From assembly GCF_003284895.1 (NCBI RefSeq), contig NZ_QMDV01000001.1, positions 27,080-91,079 of the forward strand: a stretch of 64,000 bases of DNA, given 5' to 3'. Shown piece by piece: positions 45,793-55,030 of this stretch. Both the position numbers and the translations under genes were made by a program. Numbering within the stretch: position 1 is the stretch's first letter; each line of letters starts with the position of its first letter. This stretch comes from Pontibacter arcticus (GTDB lineage: Bacteria; Bacteroidota; Bacteroidia; Cytophagales; Hymenobacteraceae). The notes beneath the pieces are model-generated. The model saw nothing but the letters and a program-made list of their open reading frames with translations, ran no database searches and had not been told where the DNA came from.

Positions 45793-47127
45793 TTACTTTT
45801 CTTTTTCCACAAACTCGATTCCGAATTGCTTTAGTTCTTCCAGCACCGGTTCGTAAATTTCCGGATAGATCGGGATGACCACGCCGCGGTGTGTTATGTT
45901 GCCTTGCAGCAAACGCTTGGCAAGTATACCCACTGGCAAGCCTACCGTTTTCGCCATGGCGGTGTGCACTTCATCATCGCCTAAATACACCAGCGTAGAA
46001 GTTATTTCGTGTTGTTTGCCTGCAAGTTCATAGCCAAAAAGGTGCTGCATCACGATCATGTCTTTATCGCCGGGGGCAAGCGTCCATTTTTCTTTTAAAA
46101 TCTTTTCCAGAATCTGGGCAGGCGTTGCACCGGCAAGATTAACTGGCGTTTCTTCAAAAAAGCCCAGCCATGCAATTTTTTCCACAGCTTCATCGTCTGG
46201 TGCAAGGCCGGTATACTTGCTCAGGCGCTCCGACATGGGCTGCCCGGCATAAGTGGCAGGTGGCATAAACGCTTCGAGGTAAGTACGGTACGTCATCTGC
46301 TCCGACCCTTCCAGTACGTAGGTATCATCGGTTAAACCAAGCTGCACAAACACATTCCAGGCTTTGCAGTAACCTCGCCGGCGCAACGTACCACGCAGCA
46401 TGGTAGGGATGTCGTGCAGGCCGTACGGCTCACGGTAACTCAGCGAATCGCGGTTGGCATAGCCGTCAAAATGACCCAAGCCATCTACATACAACTCATC
46501 GGTTCGCTCAAAAACCTTGTGGTAAGGGATGTATTTATACTCTCCGTTTTTGATATACTTGGCTGTGCCCTGCCCGGCTAAGACTACATTGCGCGGGTTC
46601 CAGGTAAATTTATAGTTCCAGGGGTTATTATCTGATTCGGGTGCGACCAGGCCGCCGGCGTATGATTTAAAAGAAAGAAGCTTGCCGCCTTTCTCTTTGA
46701 TTTTCTGAATAACGTGCAATGCAGACATGTGATCGATGCCCGGATCGAGACCGGATTCCATCATAAACGTCAGGTTTTTGCTTTGGGCTTCCTTGTGCAG
46801 ATCCAGGAAAGCGGGTGTTACATAACTGGCCGTAATCAGGTGTTTTTCCTGAACCAAACATTCGTGCGCTACTTCAATGTGGAAACTGGCCGGCAACAGC
46901 GAAATCACCAGATCGGCTTTTGCAATTTCTGAAGCACGTTGCGCAGCGTTATGGACATCAAAAACCAGCGTATCCGCGAAAACTAATGCGCTGGTAAGTG
47001 GTTGTAAATGTTCCACAGAAATATCGCCAATGGTAACATGCCAGTTTTCGGCAGGAGCGTTATCGAGCAGGTATTTTATGAGGGAAGAAGCCGAACGGCC
47101 GGCTCCCAGTAACAGTATTTTTTTCAT
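45793..47127 (-). CDS. Saccharopine dehydrogenase family protein
   Basis: This NAD(P)-dependent oxidoreductase of the saccharopine dehydrogenase family has about 444 residues. The ATG at 47127 (MKKILLLGAGRSASSLIKYL) is preferred over one four codons upstream, because the Rossmann GXGXXX motif then sits at the usual place. The C-terminal domain includes YRGTLRRRGYCKAWN-like TMLRGTLRRRGYCKAW and VGLPVGILAKRLLQGNI. In eukaryotes the relative LYS9 makes or breaks saccharopine; bacterial members take part in lysine catabolism or polyamine synthesis. The substrate here is open. Confidence 0.85.
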   Translation of the reverse strand: MKKILLLGAGRSASSLIKYLLDNAPAENWHVTIGDISVEHLQPLTSALVFADTLVFDVHNAAQRASEIAKADLVISLLPASFHIEVAHECLVQEKHLITASYVTPAFLDLHKEAQSKNLTFMMESGLDPGIDHMSALHVIQKIKEKGGKLLSFKSYAGGLVAPESDNNPWNYKFTWNPRNVVLAGQGTAKYIKNGEYKYIPYHKVFERTDELYVDGLGHFDGYANRDSLSYREPYGLHDIPTMLRGTLRRRGYCKAWNVFVQLGLTDDTYVLEGSEQMTYRTYLEAFMPPATYAGQPMSERLSKYTGLAPDDEAVEKIAWLGFFEETPVNLAGATPAQILEKILKEKWTLAPGDKDMIVMQHLFGYELAGKQHEITSTLVYLGDDEVHTAMAKTVGLPVGILAKRLLQGNITHRGVVIPIYPEIYEPVLEELKQFGIEFVEKEK

Positions 47128-47256
47128 AGTTGGTAGCAAGATGGAGCCTTAAATTAGGCATAACAGTTAGCAAGGCAAATCATACATGCGGTTTTTTCGG
47201 ATTATCCTGCTAAATTTATACCCCTTTCTTACTTTTTTTGACAGACAGACCATAAA

Positions 47257-47742
47257 ATGGCGCATAAATTAGATATTACACTTCACATCGAAGTGCTGGA
47301 ATCAGTAGAAGAACTAAATGCGCAGGAAAGCCAGGCGATGCAACTGGCACAGGAGGCAGCCAATGATGCCTATGCTCCTTACTCGAACTACCTGGTTGGG
47401 GCTGCTTTGCTGCTGGAAGACGGCACATTTTTTAAAGGCAATAACCAGGAAAATGCCGCTTACCCGTCGGGTTTGTGTGCCGAGCGCACCGCTTTGTTTG
47501 GCATGAGTGCGAACCATCCTAACAAAATAATTAAGATGCTCGCCGTAACAGTTCGCCGCCGAAATGAAACGGAACATTTGCCTGCTTTGCCGTGTGGTGC
47601 CTGCCGCCAGGTGATGGCAGAGTATGAAAGTAAGCAGAACGAAAATATAATGGTACTGCTGCAAGGCCCCAATGGTACATTTTACCGTTGCCAGTCTGTC
47701 AGAGATTTGTTGCCCCTTTGCTTCTCCGGAAAAGACCTTTAA
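47257..47742 (+). CDS. cdd: Cytidine deaminase
   Basis: Cdd deaminates cytidine to uridine in pyrimidine salvage. The 161-residue protein has the zinc site in GLCAERTALF (Cys and catalytic Glu) and PCGACRQVM (two Cys), as in homotetrameric enzymes. AYAPYSNYLVGAALL and GNNQENAAYPSG form the substrate-binding region. An N-terminal extension of about 20 residues precedes the core. The next gene begins four bases after the stop, so the two form an operon. Confidence 0.93.
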   Translation: MAHKLDITLHIEVLESVEELNAQESQAMQLAQEAANDAYAPYSNYLVGAALLLEDGTFFKGNNQENAAYPSGLCAERTALFGMSANHPNKIIKMLAVTVRRRNETEHLPALPCGACRQVMAEYESKQNENIMVLLQGPNGTFYRCQSVRDLLPLCFSGKDL

Positions 47743-47746
47743 CGCG

Positions 47747-48391
47747 ATGCAGGAAAATAAGCTAACCGTTCCGCGCACAGCCCGCTATTATACCTTGGGC
47801 ACGCCTTCTGCAGAAATTAAAAACCTGTGGATTGTTTGCCACGGTTACGGCCAGCTGGCGAAATACTTTTTGCGCCACTTTAGTGTACTGGATAAGGGCG
47901 ATACCGTTATTGTAGCACCGGAAGCATTGTCGCGGTTTTACCTGGATGGATTTTCGGGGCGTGTAGGGGCTACCTGGATGACGAAAGAAGACCGGCTGGC
48001 TGAAATTGAAGACCAGGCCGCTTACCTGAATTTACTCTTGACAGAAATGTTAGCCCAGTTGCCTGCCGATGTCAAGATCACAATACTTGGTTTTTCGCAG
48101 GGAGGCGCTACGGTTTGCCGTTGGCTGGCTTCCGGCAATGTGCCGTGCCACCAATTTATACTTTGGGCCGCCGCTTTTCCCGAAGACCTGGATTTTGAAA
48201 AAGATAAAAATGTGTTCGAGCACCTGCCGGTGAGTGTCGTGTATGGCACCCAGGATCAGTTTATATCGGAAGACTCGCTGCAACGAAAGTATGATTTGCT
48301 CACGAAACTGGGCATCACCCCTACTATTTATACATTTGAAGGCAGCCATACTTTAGACCCTGAAATTCTTAGAAAGCTGCAGCTTAGTTAG
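47747..48391 (+). CDS. Alpha/beta hydrolase, carboxylesterase/phospholipase-like
   Basis: This alpha/beta hydrolase has about 214 residues and is similar to small carboxylesterases. The start at 47747 (MQENKLTVPRTARYY) lies four bases after the cdd stop; the open frame extends upstream inside cdd, but that part is not credible. The nucleophile Ser is in ILGFSQGGATVCRW, a likely Asp in YGTQDQFISED and the His in FEGSHTLDPEIL. There is no signal peptide, so it is cytoplasmic. The substrate is unknown. It probably shares a transcript with cdd. Confidence 0.82.
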   Translation: MQENKLTVPRTARYYTLGTPSAEIKNLWIVCHGYGQLAKYFLRHFSVLDKGDTVIVAPEALSRFYLDGFSGRVGATWMTKEDRLAEIEDQAAYLNLLLTEMLAQLPADVKITILGFSQGGATVCRWLASGNVPCHQFILWAAAFPEDLDFEKDKNVFEHLPVSVVYGTQDQFISEDSLQRKYDLLTKLGITPTIYTFEGSHTLDPEILRKLQLS

Positions 48392-48403
48392 GCGATTTAT
48401 ACT

Positions 48404-48808
48404 TTATTTTTCGCTGCTCCGCTCCCACATGCCCTGCATCACCACTTCCAGCAAATGGTTGTCCGGGTCGCGGAAATAGAAAGATAAAAAGCCGCCGCCC
48501 CAATCATACTCCTGCTCTATCGGGATGTGCTGTGCTTCAATTTCCTGTTTCAGAGATTCATACTTTTCTTGTGCTACCTCAAAAGCAAGGTGTAGCTGCC
48601 CTGCGCCAAAGTGTCGTGGCAACTTTTGCGATTGCCCGGAAATTTCCGAAATAAAACACAGCAGCACCGACTCGCCTGCCCGGAAGAAAATATGCCGCCC
48701 CGGCACTTCCCCGATCACCTCAAAGTTAAGTTTGCCGTTGTAAAATGCTTTGGTAGCAGCCAGATCTTGCACATAGAGACAGGTTTCCTTTATCTTTTTT
48801 ATATCCAT
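48404..48808 (-). CDS. VOC-family (glyoxalase/bleomycin-resistance-like) protein
   Basis: This 134-residue protein of the vicinal oxygen chelate fold has two beta-alpha-beta-beta-beta modules. It opens with KKIKETCLYVQDLAATKAFY and has LHLAFEV and DPDNHLLEVVMQG, where the His and Glu residues could bind a metal. Members include glyoxalase I, dioxygenases and antibiotic-binding proteins, and single-domain versions like this one cannot be assigned from sequence. It converges with the hydrolase gene (12-base gap), and its start is 78 bases from the divergent next gene. Confidence 0.82.
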   Translation of the reverse strand: MDIKKIKETCLYVQDLAATKAFYNGKLNFEVIGEVPGRHIFFRAGESVLLCFISEISGQSQKLPRHFGAGQLHLAFEVAQEKYESLKQEIEAQHIPIEQEYDWGGGFLSFYFRDPDNHLLEVVMQGMWERSSEK

Positions 48809-48886
48809 CAGTTTTTACCACTTCTTTTGTTGAACACATGCACTGCGGTTTCGTTATAGAGATTTACGCTAATCTTAACCAAACAC

Positions 48887-49756
48887 ATGAAACTGTTCCT
48901 TAAAATACTAATACCGCTTGCACTTGTTCTGGGGCTTATCTTTTATCTTACCAGTAATTCTTCTACGGCAAATGGCGAGTCTGTCTCCCAAGAAACCGAA
49001 ACAGTTGCAGGCTCGCTACAAACAATTGCAGCGCTTCCATCACAGGTTAAAGAAAGTTCTGGCATTATAACACTGGCCGGTAAAGATGCTTTCCTGACAC
49101 ATAACGATGCCGGTAACCAGCCTTACCTGTACGAACTAAACCAAAGTGGCTCCCTTACCAACACCATTAAGCTGGATGTAACCAATAAAGACTGGGAAGA
49201 CCTGACGCAGGACAAAGACGGCAACCTTTACATTGCAGACACCGGCAACAACGACAATAAACGCCGCGACCTGACGATTTACAAAGTACACCCGGGTAAG
49301 CCCACCGAAATCGAAACGATCAAACTGACCTACGAAGACCAGACCAAATTTCCGCCCGCAAAAAAAGAGCGTAACTTTGATTGTGAAGCTATTTTCTGGC
49401 ACAACGGCACCATTTACCTGATCTCGAAGGACCGTGGCCGCAAACAGACGGCAAAAGTATACACCGTGCCCGCTAAAGCCGGCACGCATACGGCAAAACT
49501 GATCGGAGAAGCAAAAACAAACAGCGCTGTAACAGGTGCAGCCATCAGCCCGGATGCAGAAACCATTGCGTTGGTGAGCGAAGGGAAGGTTCATTTATTC
49601 GCTAACGTAGCTGACCCGGCTACCTTCTTTTCGGGTAAAATGGAAGAGATAAGCCTGCAGGGCGCCGGGCAAACCGAAGCTGTTGCTTTTGAAGATAACA
49701 ACACCATGGTCATTACAAGCGAAGGCGGCAACCTCTACAAGTATAAACTCAACTAG
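48887..49756 (+). CDS. Exported beta-propeller protein of unknown function
   Basis: This 289-residue protein has an N-terminal signal or anchor (KLFLKILIPLALVLGLIFYL). The rest has the look of a beta-propeller, with short repeated strands such as SGIITLAGKDAFLTHNDAG, DLTQDKDGNLYIADTGNNDN, EAIFWHNGTIYLISKDRG and VAFEDNNTMVITSEGGNLY. The Asp-rich turns (DTGNNDNKRRD) might bind calcium. I do not recognise a specific enzyme; SMP-30-like or PQQ-dehydrogenase-like propellers are the nearest shapes. It is a single gene ending at a strong terminator. Confidence 0.72.
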   Translation: MKLFLKILIPLALVLGLIFYLTSNSSTANGESVSQETETVAGSLQTIAALPSQVKESSGIITLAGKDAFLTHNDAGNQPYLYELNQSGSLTNTIKLDVTNKDWEDLTQDKDGNLYIADTGNNDNKRRDLTIYKVHPGKPTEIETIKLTYEDQTKFPPAKKERNFDCEAIFWHNGTIYLISKDRGRKQTAKVYTVPAKAGTHTAKLIGEAKTNSAVTGAAISPDAETIALVSEGKVHLFANVADPATFFSGKMEEISLQGAGQTEAVAFEDNNTMVITSEGGNLYKYKLN

Positions 49757-49773
49757 ATTATACTTTGGTAAGT

Positions 49774-49820
49774 ATAAAACAGCAGCGGCTCCTTAAAATA
49801 AGGAGCCGCTGCTGTTTTAT
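49774..49820. terminator. Long bidirectional terminator
   Basis: A perfect 22-base-pair stem (49774-49795 with 49799-49820) has a three-base loop; its core is CAGCAGCGGCTCC and the complement. The left end overlaps an AAGTATA motif. A TATACTT/AAGTATA inverted pair (49759-49776) lies directly before it. It separates the convergent propeller and lgt genes. Confidence 0.9.
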
Positions 49821-49830
49821 ATGATATCTT

Positions 49831-50670
49831 TTAAACTGATGCCGATGTACCGGTTCGTCCGCCGGGAGCTGCCGGTTTTGGGTTTCGCCATACAAAGAAG
49901 AGTACAATCAGGCCGGCAATTATAAGCGGTATGCTCAGGAACTGGCCCATGTTCAGGACAAGTTCGTTTTCAAAATCTTCCTGGTTTTCTTTCAGGAACT
50001 CGATTAAGAAGCGTGATGTAAACAGCACCGTCACGAAAATGCCGAACAATAAACCACGTGGCAAGGCAGCTTTATACTTTGCCCACAGCCAGTAAAGCAA
50101 CACAAACAGCCCGAATACGGTAATAGCTTCGTACAACTGCGTAGGGTGGCGCGGCACCTGCGAAAACTCAGAACTGCGTACAAAAATAAAGCCCCACGGC
50201 AGGTCAGTCGGATGCCCGAATATCTCGGAGTTCATCAGGTTACCCAAACGGATCAGTGCGCCACCAAGCGCCACTACAATCACAATCCGATCCAGCACCC
50301 ACATGTAATCGAATTTATACTTGCGGCTGAACAGCCATAATGCCAGCAAAATACCAATGGTTGCACCGTGGCTGGCCAAACCGCCTTCCCATATTTTCAG
50401 AATCTCGATGGGGTTGCTCAGGTAATAATCAGGGGCATAAAATAACGTGTGGCCAAGTCGTGCTCCTACTACCGTACCAATGATCATGTACATGGTAATA
50501 ATATCCACATCGCCTTCAGAGCGGCCTTCAGCTACATAAATTTTGGAAAGGATGCGCTGCCCGATCACGAAGCCGAGTGCAAATAGCAACCCATACCAAC
50601 GAACGGATATTGGTCCAATACTGAAAATTTCCGGATCTACGTTCCAGGTGATGTAGGTTAACATGTTCAT
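49831..50670 (-). CDS. lgt: Prolipoprotein diacylglyceryl transferase
   Basis: Lgt adds diacylglycerol to the lipobox cysteine of prelipoproteins, such as those encoded at 6630, 19881 and 57917. The 279-residue membrane protein has about seven helices. Family signatures include GPISVRWYGLLFALGF, WEGGLASHGATIGILLAL (with the essential His), RLGNLMNSEIFGHPTDLPWGF and the PRHPTQLYEA segment. The C-terminus is slightly extended and rich in Pro and Gly. A -7-like box (TAACTTTG on the minus strand, 50691-50698) lies about 20 bases upstream, without a good partner. Confidence 0.95.
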   Translation of the reverse strand: MNMLTYITWNVDPEIFSIGPISVRWYGLLFALGFVIGQRILSKIYVAEGRSEGDVDIITMYMIIGTVVGARLGHTLFYAPDYYLSNPIEILKIWEGGLASHGATIGILLALWLFSRKYKFDYMWVLDRIVIVVALGGALIRLGNLMNSEIFGHPTDLPWGFIFVRSSEFSQVPRHPTQLYEAITVFGLFVLLYWLWAKYKAALPRGLLFGIFVTVLFTSRFLIEFLKENQEDFENELVLNMGQFLSIPLIIAGLIVLFFVWRNPKPAAPGGRTGTSASV

Positions 50671-50756
50671 GAGGTAAAATCTTGTGCTGCCAAAGTTACA
50701 ATAAATAGGCTATGTAAAAAATGCAGACTGAATGGAGGTGTTGCAGGAAAGTATAA

Positions 50757-50831
50757 ACTCCAGGTTATACTTTAGAGCAGTTGTTCTGTGCGCCGCAAGT
50801 ATAGCCTGGAGTATAAAGTATAAAGTATAAA
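50757..50831. repeat. Inverted repeat and tandem array of AAAGTAT heptamers
   Basis: Sixteen-base arms at 50757-50772 and 50797-50812 (ACTCCAGGTTATACTT with AAGTATAGCCTGGAGT) differ at one pairing position (G-T) and enclose a 24-base loop. Directly after the right arm, AAAGTAT is repeated in tandem at seven-base spacing to 50831. The region lies between nadE and lgt. It has no clear T-run, so a terminator role for nadE is possible but unproven. Confidence 0.72.
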
Positions 50832-50851
50832 ATCAGTAAAGAATGTACAGG

Positions 50852-52753
50852 TTAAAAACCGTCATTTTCTGACGTATTGATTTTTGAAAGTTCTTCTTTA
50901 AAACCACCGTTCAGGATCGGGAAACGAAGCCAGCTGCGGGGGTCTACGTTATAATCATCTAAGTGGAAAGAAGGCGCAAACCGCTCACGCTTCCACTGAT
51001 TCCGGGCCCATAAGGTATAAAATTTGGTTACCCAGCTTTGTACCATCTCAGGCTCAGCCAGATTTTGCTCCAGCAACTTCTGGTATACTTCCTGCGGCGA
51101 GAAGCGATTGTAAAAAGCGAGACGCTCGATCTGGTTTAAAACCTCGTATGGCATCAGGTCTTTTTCATCGGTCTGTTCTTCTTTGCCCGGGCGAAGCTCT
51201 GCGCTTGGCTGTAAGTTGTTTACATACTGCAAACCGGTATAGCCTAACTCCTGCTGCATCCAGATCAGGAACTGGCGGATAAAAGCTTTATCGATGCCAG
51301 CAATCGGGGAAATACTGCCAGCCGTATCACCATCCATGGTCGTATAACCAACGGATGCCTCGCTGCGGTTGGAGGTGGCCAGCAATAAGGCTTGGTTAAT
51401 GTTAGCCAGCATCCAGATACCAGGTGCGCGTACCCGTGCCTGGATGTTCTGCAAGGTTACGTCGTCTTTGTCCCAGGTTAGCGGCCGGTCAAGTACCTGC
51501 TCAATAGTAGCAGTATAGCCTTTCACTTCTTCGTCTATCGTCCAGTTATAAAACACAGCTCCTATAGAAGCAGCCAGCTCTTTGGCCGAAGTAAAAGTAT
51601 TGTCAGATGAGTTTACAGTGCCCTGGTAAGCGCATGTCAGCAGGCGGTTTACCAGTTCGGGTACAGCCTGCTCTTCGGTTAGCGTATCAAAAAAGGCCGC
51701 ATCTTTCAGCGAGAACATTTTGGCTTTGGCTACAAAACCAAGCACACCCAAACTTTTAATGCCACGCTTTACCATCTCTGCCACAGCCACCGCGCACAAC
51801 GATGAATCGGCACCACCGCTCAGCGACAGCACAAATCCACGACTATTGCTTTTGCGCATGTAATCAAAAAGGCCCAGGCTTAACGCTGCAATCAGTTCTT
51901 TGTTTTCGTCGATTGGCGGTAGGTATTCGATTGCTTCGGTTAGTTGTGGCGTTTCAGAAAAACAAACTTCTGCAAACTCCAGGTCTACATCCTTAAAGCA
52001 AAGCAGCTCGTTTCGCTTGATCAGTTTACCATGCTGGGCAATCAGAACTTCGCCATCGTAAATTACACGCCCGGATTCGTTCCCAAGCAAATTGGCGTAC
52101 ACATAGGCGCATTCATACTTTTTAGAGGCTTCCACTACCAACTTGTGGCGCACATCGGTTTTACTCAGCGCAAAATGGCTGGCACTTGGGTTCAGTATGA
52201 GCTGCACACCTTTGCCCATGTGGCGTTCTGCCGGGCGGTTTGGTCGCCAGGCATCTTCACAAATTTCAAATGCATACTTTACGCCCTGCTCTTCATACAC
52301 AATATCCCCGATGCGGTAGCTTTGGCCCAGCATCTCGAACTGCTGCTCTACGTTGGCAGGCCAGGCAGCGAACCAGCGTGGCTCGTAATGCAGGCCATCG
52401 CTAGCTAAAAACTGCTTGGCCGTAAAGCCTACAATTTCTTTGTTTTTGATAACGCAGGCCGTATTATACACCAATCCATTCAGAAAGACAGGCAGGCCCA
52501 CACAAACCGTTATGCCTTCGCACCACTCTTTTATCAGGAGCAGTTTCTCGAAGGCAACTTCGGAAAGCCAGGGGCTCAGGAACATATCTTCGCAGCCATA
52601 GCCGGTGATACAAAGTTCGGGTAGCAACAGTATTTCTACTTTATGCAGTTTAGCTTCTGTGATGGCCTCTTTGATGTTAAATAAATTAGCATCCCAATCC
52701 ATGGGAGTCTGGTTGAGGGCAGCGCCTGCCAAGATCAGTCGGGTGTCGTTCAT
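50852..52753 (-). CDS. nadE: Glutamine-dependent NAD+ synthetase
   Basis: NadE forms NAD+ from nicotinic acid adenine dinucleotide, with ammonia released from glutamine. The 633-residue protein has an N-terminal nitrilase-type amidase domain (about residues 1-270) with Glu in LLPELCITGYG, and Cys in AFEICEDAWRP. A C-terminal synthetase domain (about residues 285-620) has the ATP loop LSLSGGADSSLCAVAV and SEASVGYTTMDGDTAG. Its length fits the two-domain, glutamine-using type. The gene stands alone and contains few AAGTATA motifs compared with its flanks. Confidence 0.95.
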   Translation of the reverse strand: MNDTRLILAGAALNQTPMDWDANLFNIKEAITEAKLHKVEILLLPELCITGYGCEDMFLSPWLSEVAFEKLLLIKEWCEGITVCVGLPVFLNGLVYNTACVIKNKEIVGFTAKQFLASDGLHYEPRWFAAWPANVEQQFEMLGQSYRIGDIVYEEQGVKYAFEICEDAWRPNRPAERHMGKGVQLILNPSASHFALSKTDVRHKLVVEASKKYECAYVYANLLGNESGRVIYDGEVLIAQHGKLIKRNELLCFKDVDLEFAEVCFSETPQLTEAIEYLPPIDENKELIAALSLGLFDYMRKSNSRGFVLSLSGGADSSLCAVAVAEMVKRGIKSLGVLGFVAKAKMFSLKDAAFFDTLTEEQAVPELVNRLLTCAYQGTVNSSDNTFTSAKELAASIGAVFYNWTIDEEVKGYTATIEQVLDRPLTWDKDDVTLQNIQARVRAPGIWMLANINQALLLATSNRSEASVGYTTMDGDTAGSISPIAGIDKAFIRQFLIWMQQELGYTGLQYVNNLQPSAELRPGKEEQTDEKDLMPYEVLNQIERLAFYNRFSPQEVYQKLLEQNLAEPEMVQSWVTKFYTLWARNQWKRERFAPSFHLDDYNVDPRSWLRFPILNGGFKEELSKINTSENDGF

Positions 52754-52979
52754 GGGGTAGTTTAACGCAAGTAACCAGAAGCAAGTTAAGCGATGTACTT
52801 TAATTTTGAAGTATAGCTGCTATAATTCGTGGCCATACTTTCAGAACGCATTCCCAACTACCTGTGTGCAGGAGTTTTAAAGTATAAAAATGCCTGAGAA
52901 GTATAAATAATGAAATGCGGAAAATCAGCGAAATTTTATACTTTGAGGAACAAGTATAAGTAAAGTTAAACGCTGAGAT
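52754..52979. other. Gap between nadE and rnc, dense in AAGTATA motifs
   Basis: About 225 bases with five copies of AAGTATA or TATACTT (near 52810, 52880, 52900, 52937 and 52951). No gene, clear promoter box or terminator was recognised. It lies upstream of nadE and downstream of rnc. Confidence 0.6.
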
Positions 52980-53720
52980 TTAGCTGATCTTAAGGAATTG
53001 AAGGCCTTTTTCGGCGGCTGCCTGGTCTGCTTTTTTCTTGGACAGGCCCTGCCCTACCGCGATGGGTTCGTTATCGATGTATACTTCGCAGGTAAATTCG
53101 GTGGTGTTACCCTGTTGCTTGCGCTGCACAATCTCGAAACGGATGTCTTTGTTCTGGCTCTGTGCCCACTCGATCAGCTTGCTTTTAAAGTTAGCCGTGG
53201 TGGTAACCAGCGAATGTACATCTACGTGCGTTTTCAGTATCTTTTTAAGTATGAACTGATGGGTCACGTTGTACCCTTTATCCAGATAAACGGCGCCAAC
53301 CAACGCTTCGAGGGCATTGCCGTTTACAGATTTGTGGCGGTTGCCCTGGCTTGTCGTGTCAATTTTGACAAGCAGGTTCAGGCCCAGTTTTAGTGCAATG
53401 TTGTTTAAAGATTCACGGTTTACGATACGGGAGCGTATCTCGGTCATGAAACCTTCGTCTTCGTACGGGTATTTTTTGAACAGGTACTCTGCTACAACGG
53501 CACCAAGTATGGCATCGCCCAGAAATTCGAGTCGTTCGTTAGTTTCGTGTTTAGCCGCTGAAGTTTGCCGTGCAAAAGACGTATGCGTAAGCGCAAGTTT
53601 ATACAGGCGGATGTTATCGGGTGTTGTTCCGATAATGCTGCCAACTGCGCGTACAAGGTCCCTGTCTTTGTTAAAGAATCTATGAAAGACTCGCCTGACA
53701 GGCTTCATTGGTCCAATCAC
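52980..53720 (-). CDS. rnc: Ribonuclease III
   Basis: RNase III cuts double-stranded RNA and matures rRNA precursors. The 246-residue protein has the catalytic signature NERLEFLGDAILGAVVAEYLF and the second acidic site in NALEALVGAVYLDKGY. A C-terminal double-stranded RNA-binding domain of about residues 170-245 ends in KKKADQAAAEKGL. Its start lies one base beyond the fabF stop. The order acpP-fabF-rnc is widely conserved in bacteria. Met5 (MKPVRRVFHRF) is an alternative start. Confidence 0.95.
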   Translation of the reverse strand: MIGPMKPVRRVFHRFFNKDRDLVRAVGSIIGTTPDNIRLYKLALTHTSFARQTSAAKHETNERLEFLGDAILGAVVAEYLFKKYPYEDEGFMTEIRSRIVNRESLNNIALKLGLNLLVKIDTTSQGNRHKSVNGNALEALVGAVYLDKGYNVTHQFILKKILKTHVDVHSLVTTTANFKSKLIEWAQSQNKDIRFEIVQRKQQGNTTEFTCEVYIDNEPIAVGQGLSKKKADQAAAEKGLQFLKIS

Positions 53721-53721
53721 A

Positions 53722-54975
53722 TTAGTCGTTCATTTGGCGAAACAGAACAGAAGTATTATGGCCACCAAACCCGAATGTATTACTCAGCGCTACTTTTACT
53801 TCACGTTGCTGTGCCTTGTTAAAGGTAAAGTTCAGGCGTGGGTCAAAGCTTTCGTCGTCTGTAATATGGTTGATGGTTGGCGGAACTACGTTGTGCTGGA
53901 TAGCCAGAATAGAAGCAATAGACTCTATCGCACCGGCAGCACCTAGTAAGTGGCCTGTCATGGATTTTGTAGAGCTGATGTTGAGGTTGTAGGCATGATC
54001 GCCAAAAACCTGCTGAATCGCTTTTACTTCGCTTACATCGCCGAGCGGCGTAGAAGTACCGTGTACGTTAATGTAATCTACTTCTTCCGGTTTGATGTTG
54101 GCATCGCGCAGTACATTTTTCATTACATTAAGCGCACCTAAACCTTCCGGGTGAGGAGCTGTAATGTGATACGCATCTGCAGACATACCGCCACCGATTA
54201 CTTCGGCATAGATTTTAGCACCACGGGCTTTTGCGTGTTCGTATTCTTCCAGGATAAGTGCGCCGGCACCTTCTCCGAGTACAAAACCATCGCGGTTTGC
54301 ATCAAAAGGGCGGGAAGCAGTTTCAGGAGAATCGTTGCGCTCCGAAAGGGCTTTCAGGGCATTAAAGCCACCAATACCAGCTTCCGTTACAGCAGCTTCG
54401 GAACCACCTGTTACTATTACATCGGCCATACCCAAGCGGATATAGTTGTAAGAGTCGATGATGGCGTTTGTAGCCGAGGCACAAGCTGAAACGGTTACAA
54501 AGTTAGGCCCACGGAAACCATACTTGATGGAAATATGACCGGCACTGATATCAGCGATCATTTTAGGAATAAAGAACGGGTTGAAGCGCGGCGTGCCGTC
54601 TCCATTGGCAAAATTCACACATTCCTCCTGGAACGTACGCAAGCCACCGATACCAGATCCCCAGATAACGCCCACACGGTCCGGGTCAATGTTACTTTCG
54701 ATCAGTTTTGCATCCTGTACGGCTTCATCAGCCACTACCATTGCAAACTGAGAGAAAAGGTCCATTTTGCGGGCCTCTTTCCGATCGAAGTATTTTTCAG
54801 GATCATATCCTTTTACTTCGCAGGCAAACTGCGTCTTAAACTTACTCGCATCAAAGCGTGTAATAGGCGCGGCACCACTCACACCATTAGATAGTCCGTC
54901 CCAGTATTCTGAAACAGTGTTTCCAAGTGGTGTGAGTGCACCTAACCCAGTAACTACAACTCTCTTAAGCTCCAT
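53722..54975 (-). CDS. fabF: 3-oxoacyl-[acyl-carrier-protein] synthase II
   Basis: FabF condenses malonyl-ACP with acyl-ACP in fatty-acid elongation. The 417-residue protein has the catalytic Cys in TVSACASATNAI, and the two His residues in NVHGTSTPLGD and SMTGHLLGAAGA. It starts at MELKRVVVTGLGALTPLG and has the usual length. It lies between acpP (55 bases upstream) and rnc (immediately downstream). No AAGTATA heptamer was seen in this gene. Confidence 0.97.
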   Translation of the reverse strand: MELKRVVVTGLGALTPLGNTVSEYWDGLSNGVSGAAPITRFDASKFKTQFACEVKGYDPEKYFDRKEARKMDLFSQFAMVVADEAVQDAKLIESNIDPDRVGVIWGSGIGGLRTFQEECVNFANGDGTPRFNPFFIPKMIADISAGHISIKYGFRGPNFVTVSACASATNAIIDSYNYIRLGMADVIVTGGSEAAVTEAGIGGFNALKALSERNDSPETASRPFDANRDGFVLGEGAGALILEEYEHAKARGAKIYAEVIGGGMSADAYHITAPHPEGLGALNVMKNVLRDANIKPEEVDYINVHGTSTPLGDVSEVKAIQQVFGDHAYNLNISSTKSMTGHLLGAAGAIESIASILAIQHNVVPPTINHITDDESFDPRLNFTFNKAQQREVKVALSNTFGFGGHNTSVLFRQMND

Positions 54976-55030
54976 AAGCTGTTACCAGAGGATAGATAGT
55001 AGAAAATGTAAATACTAATTTGATAATGTA

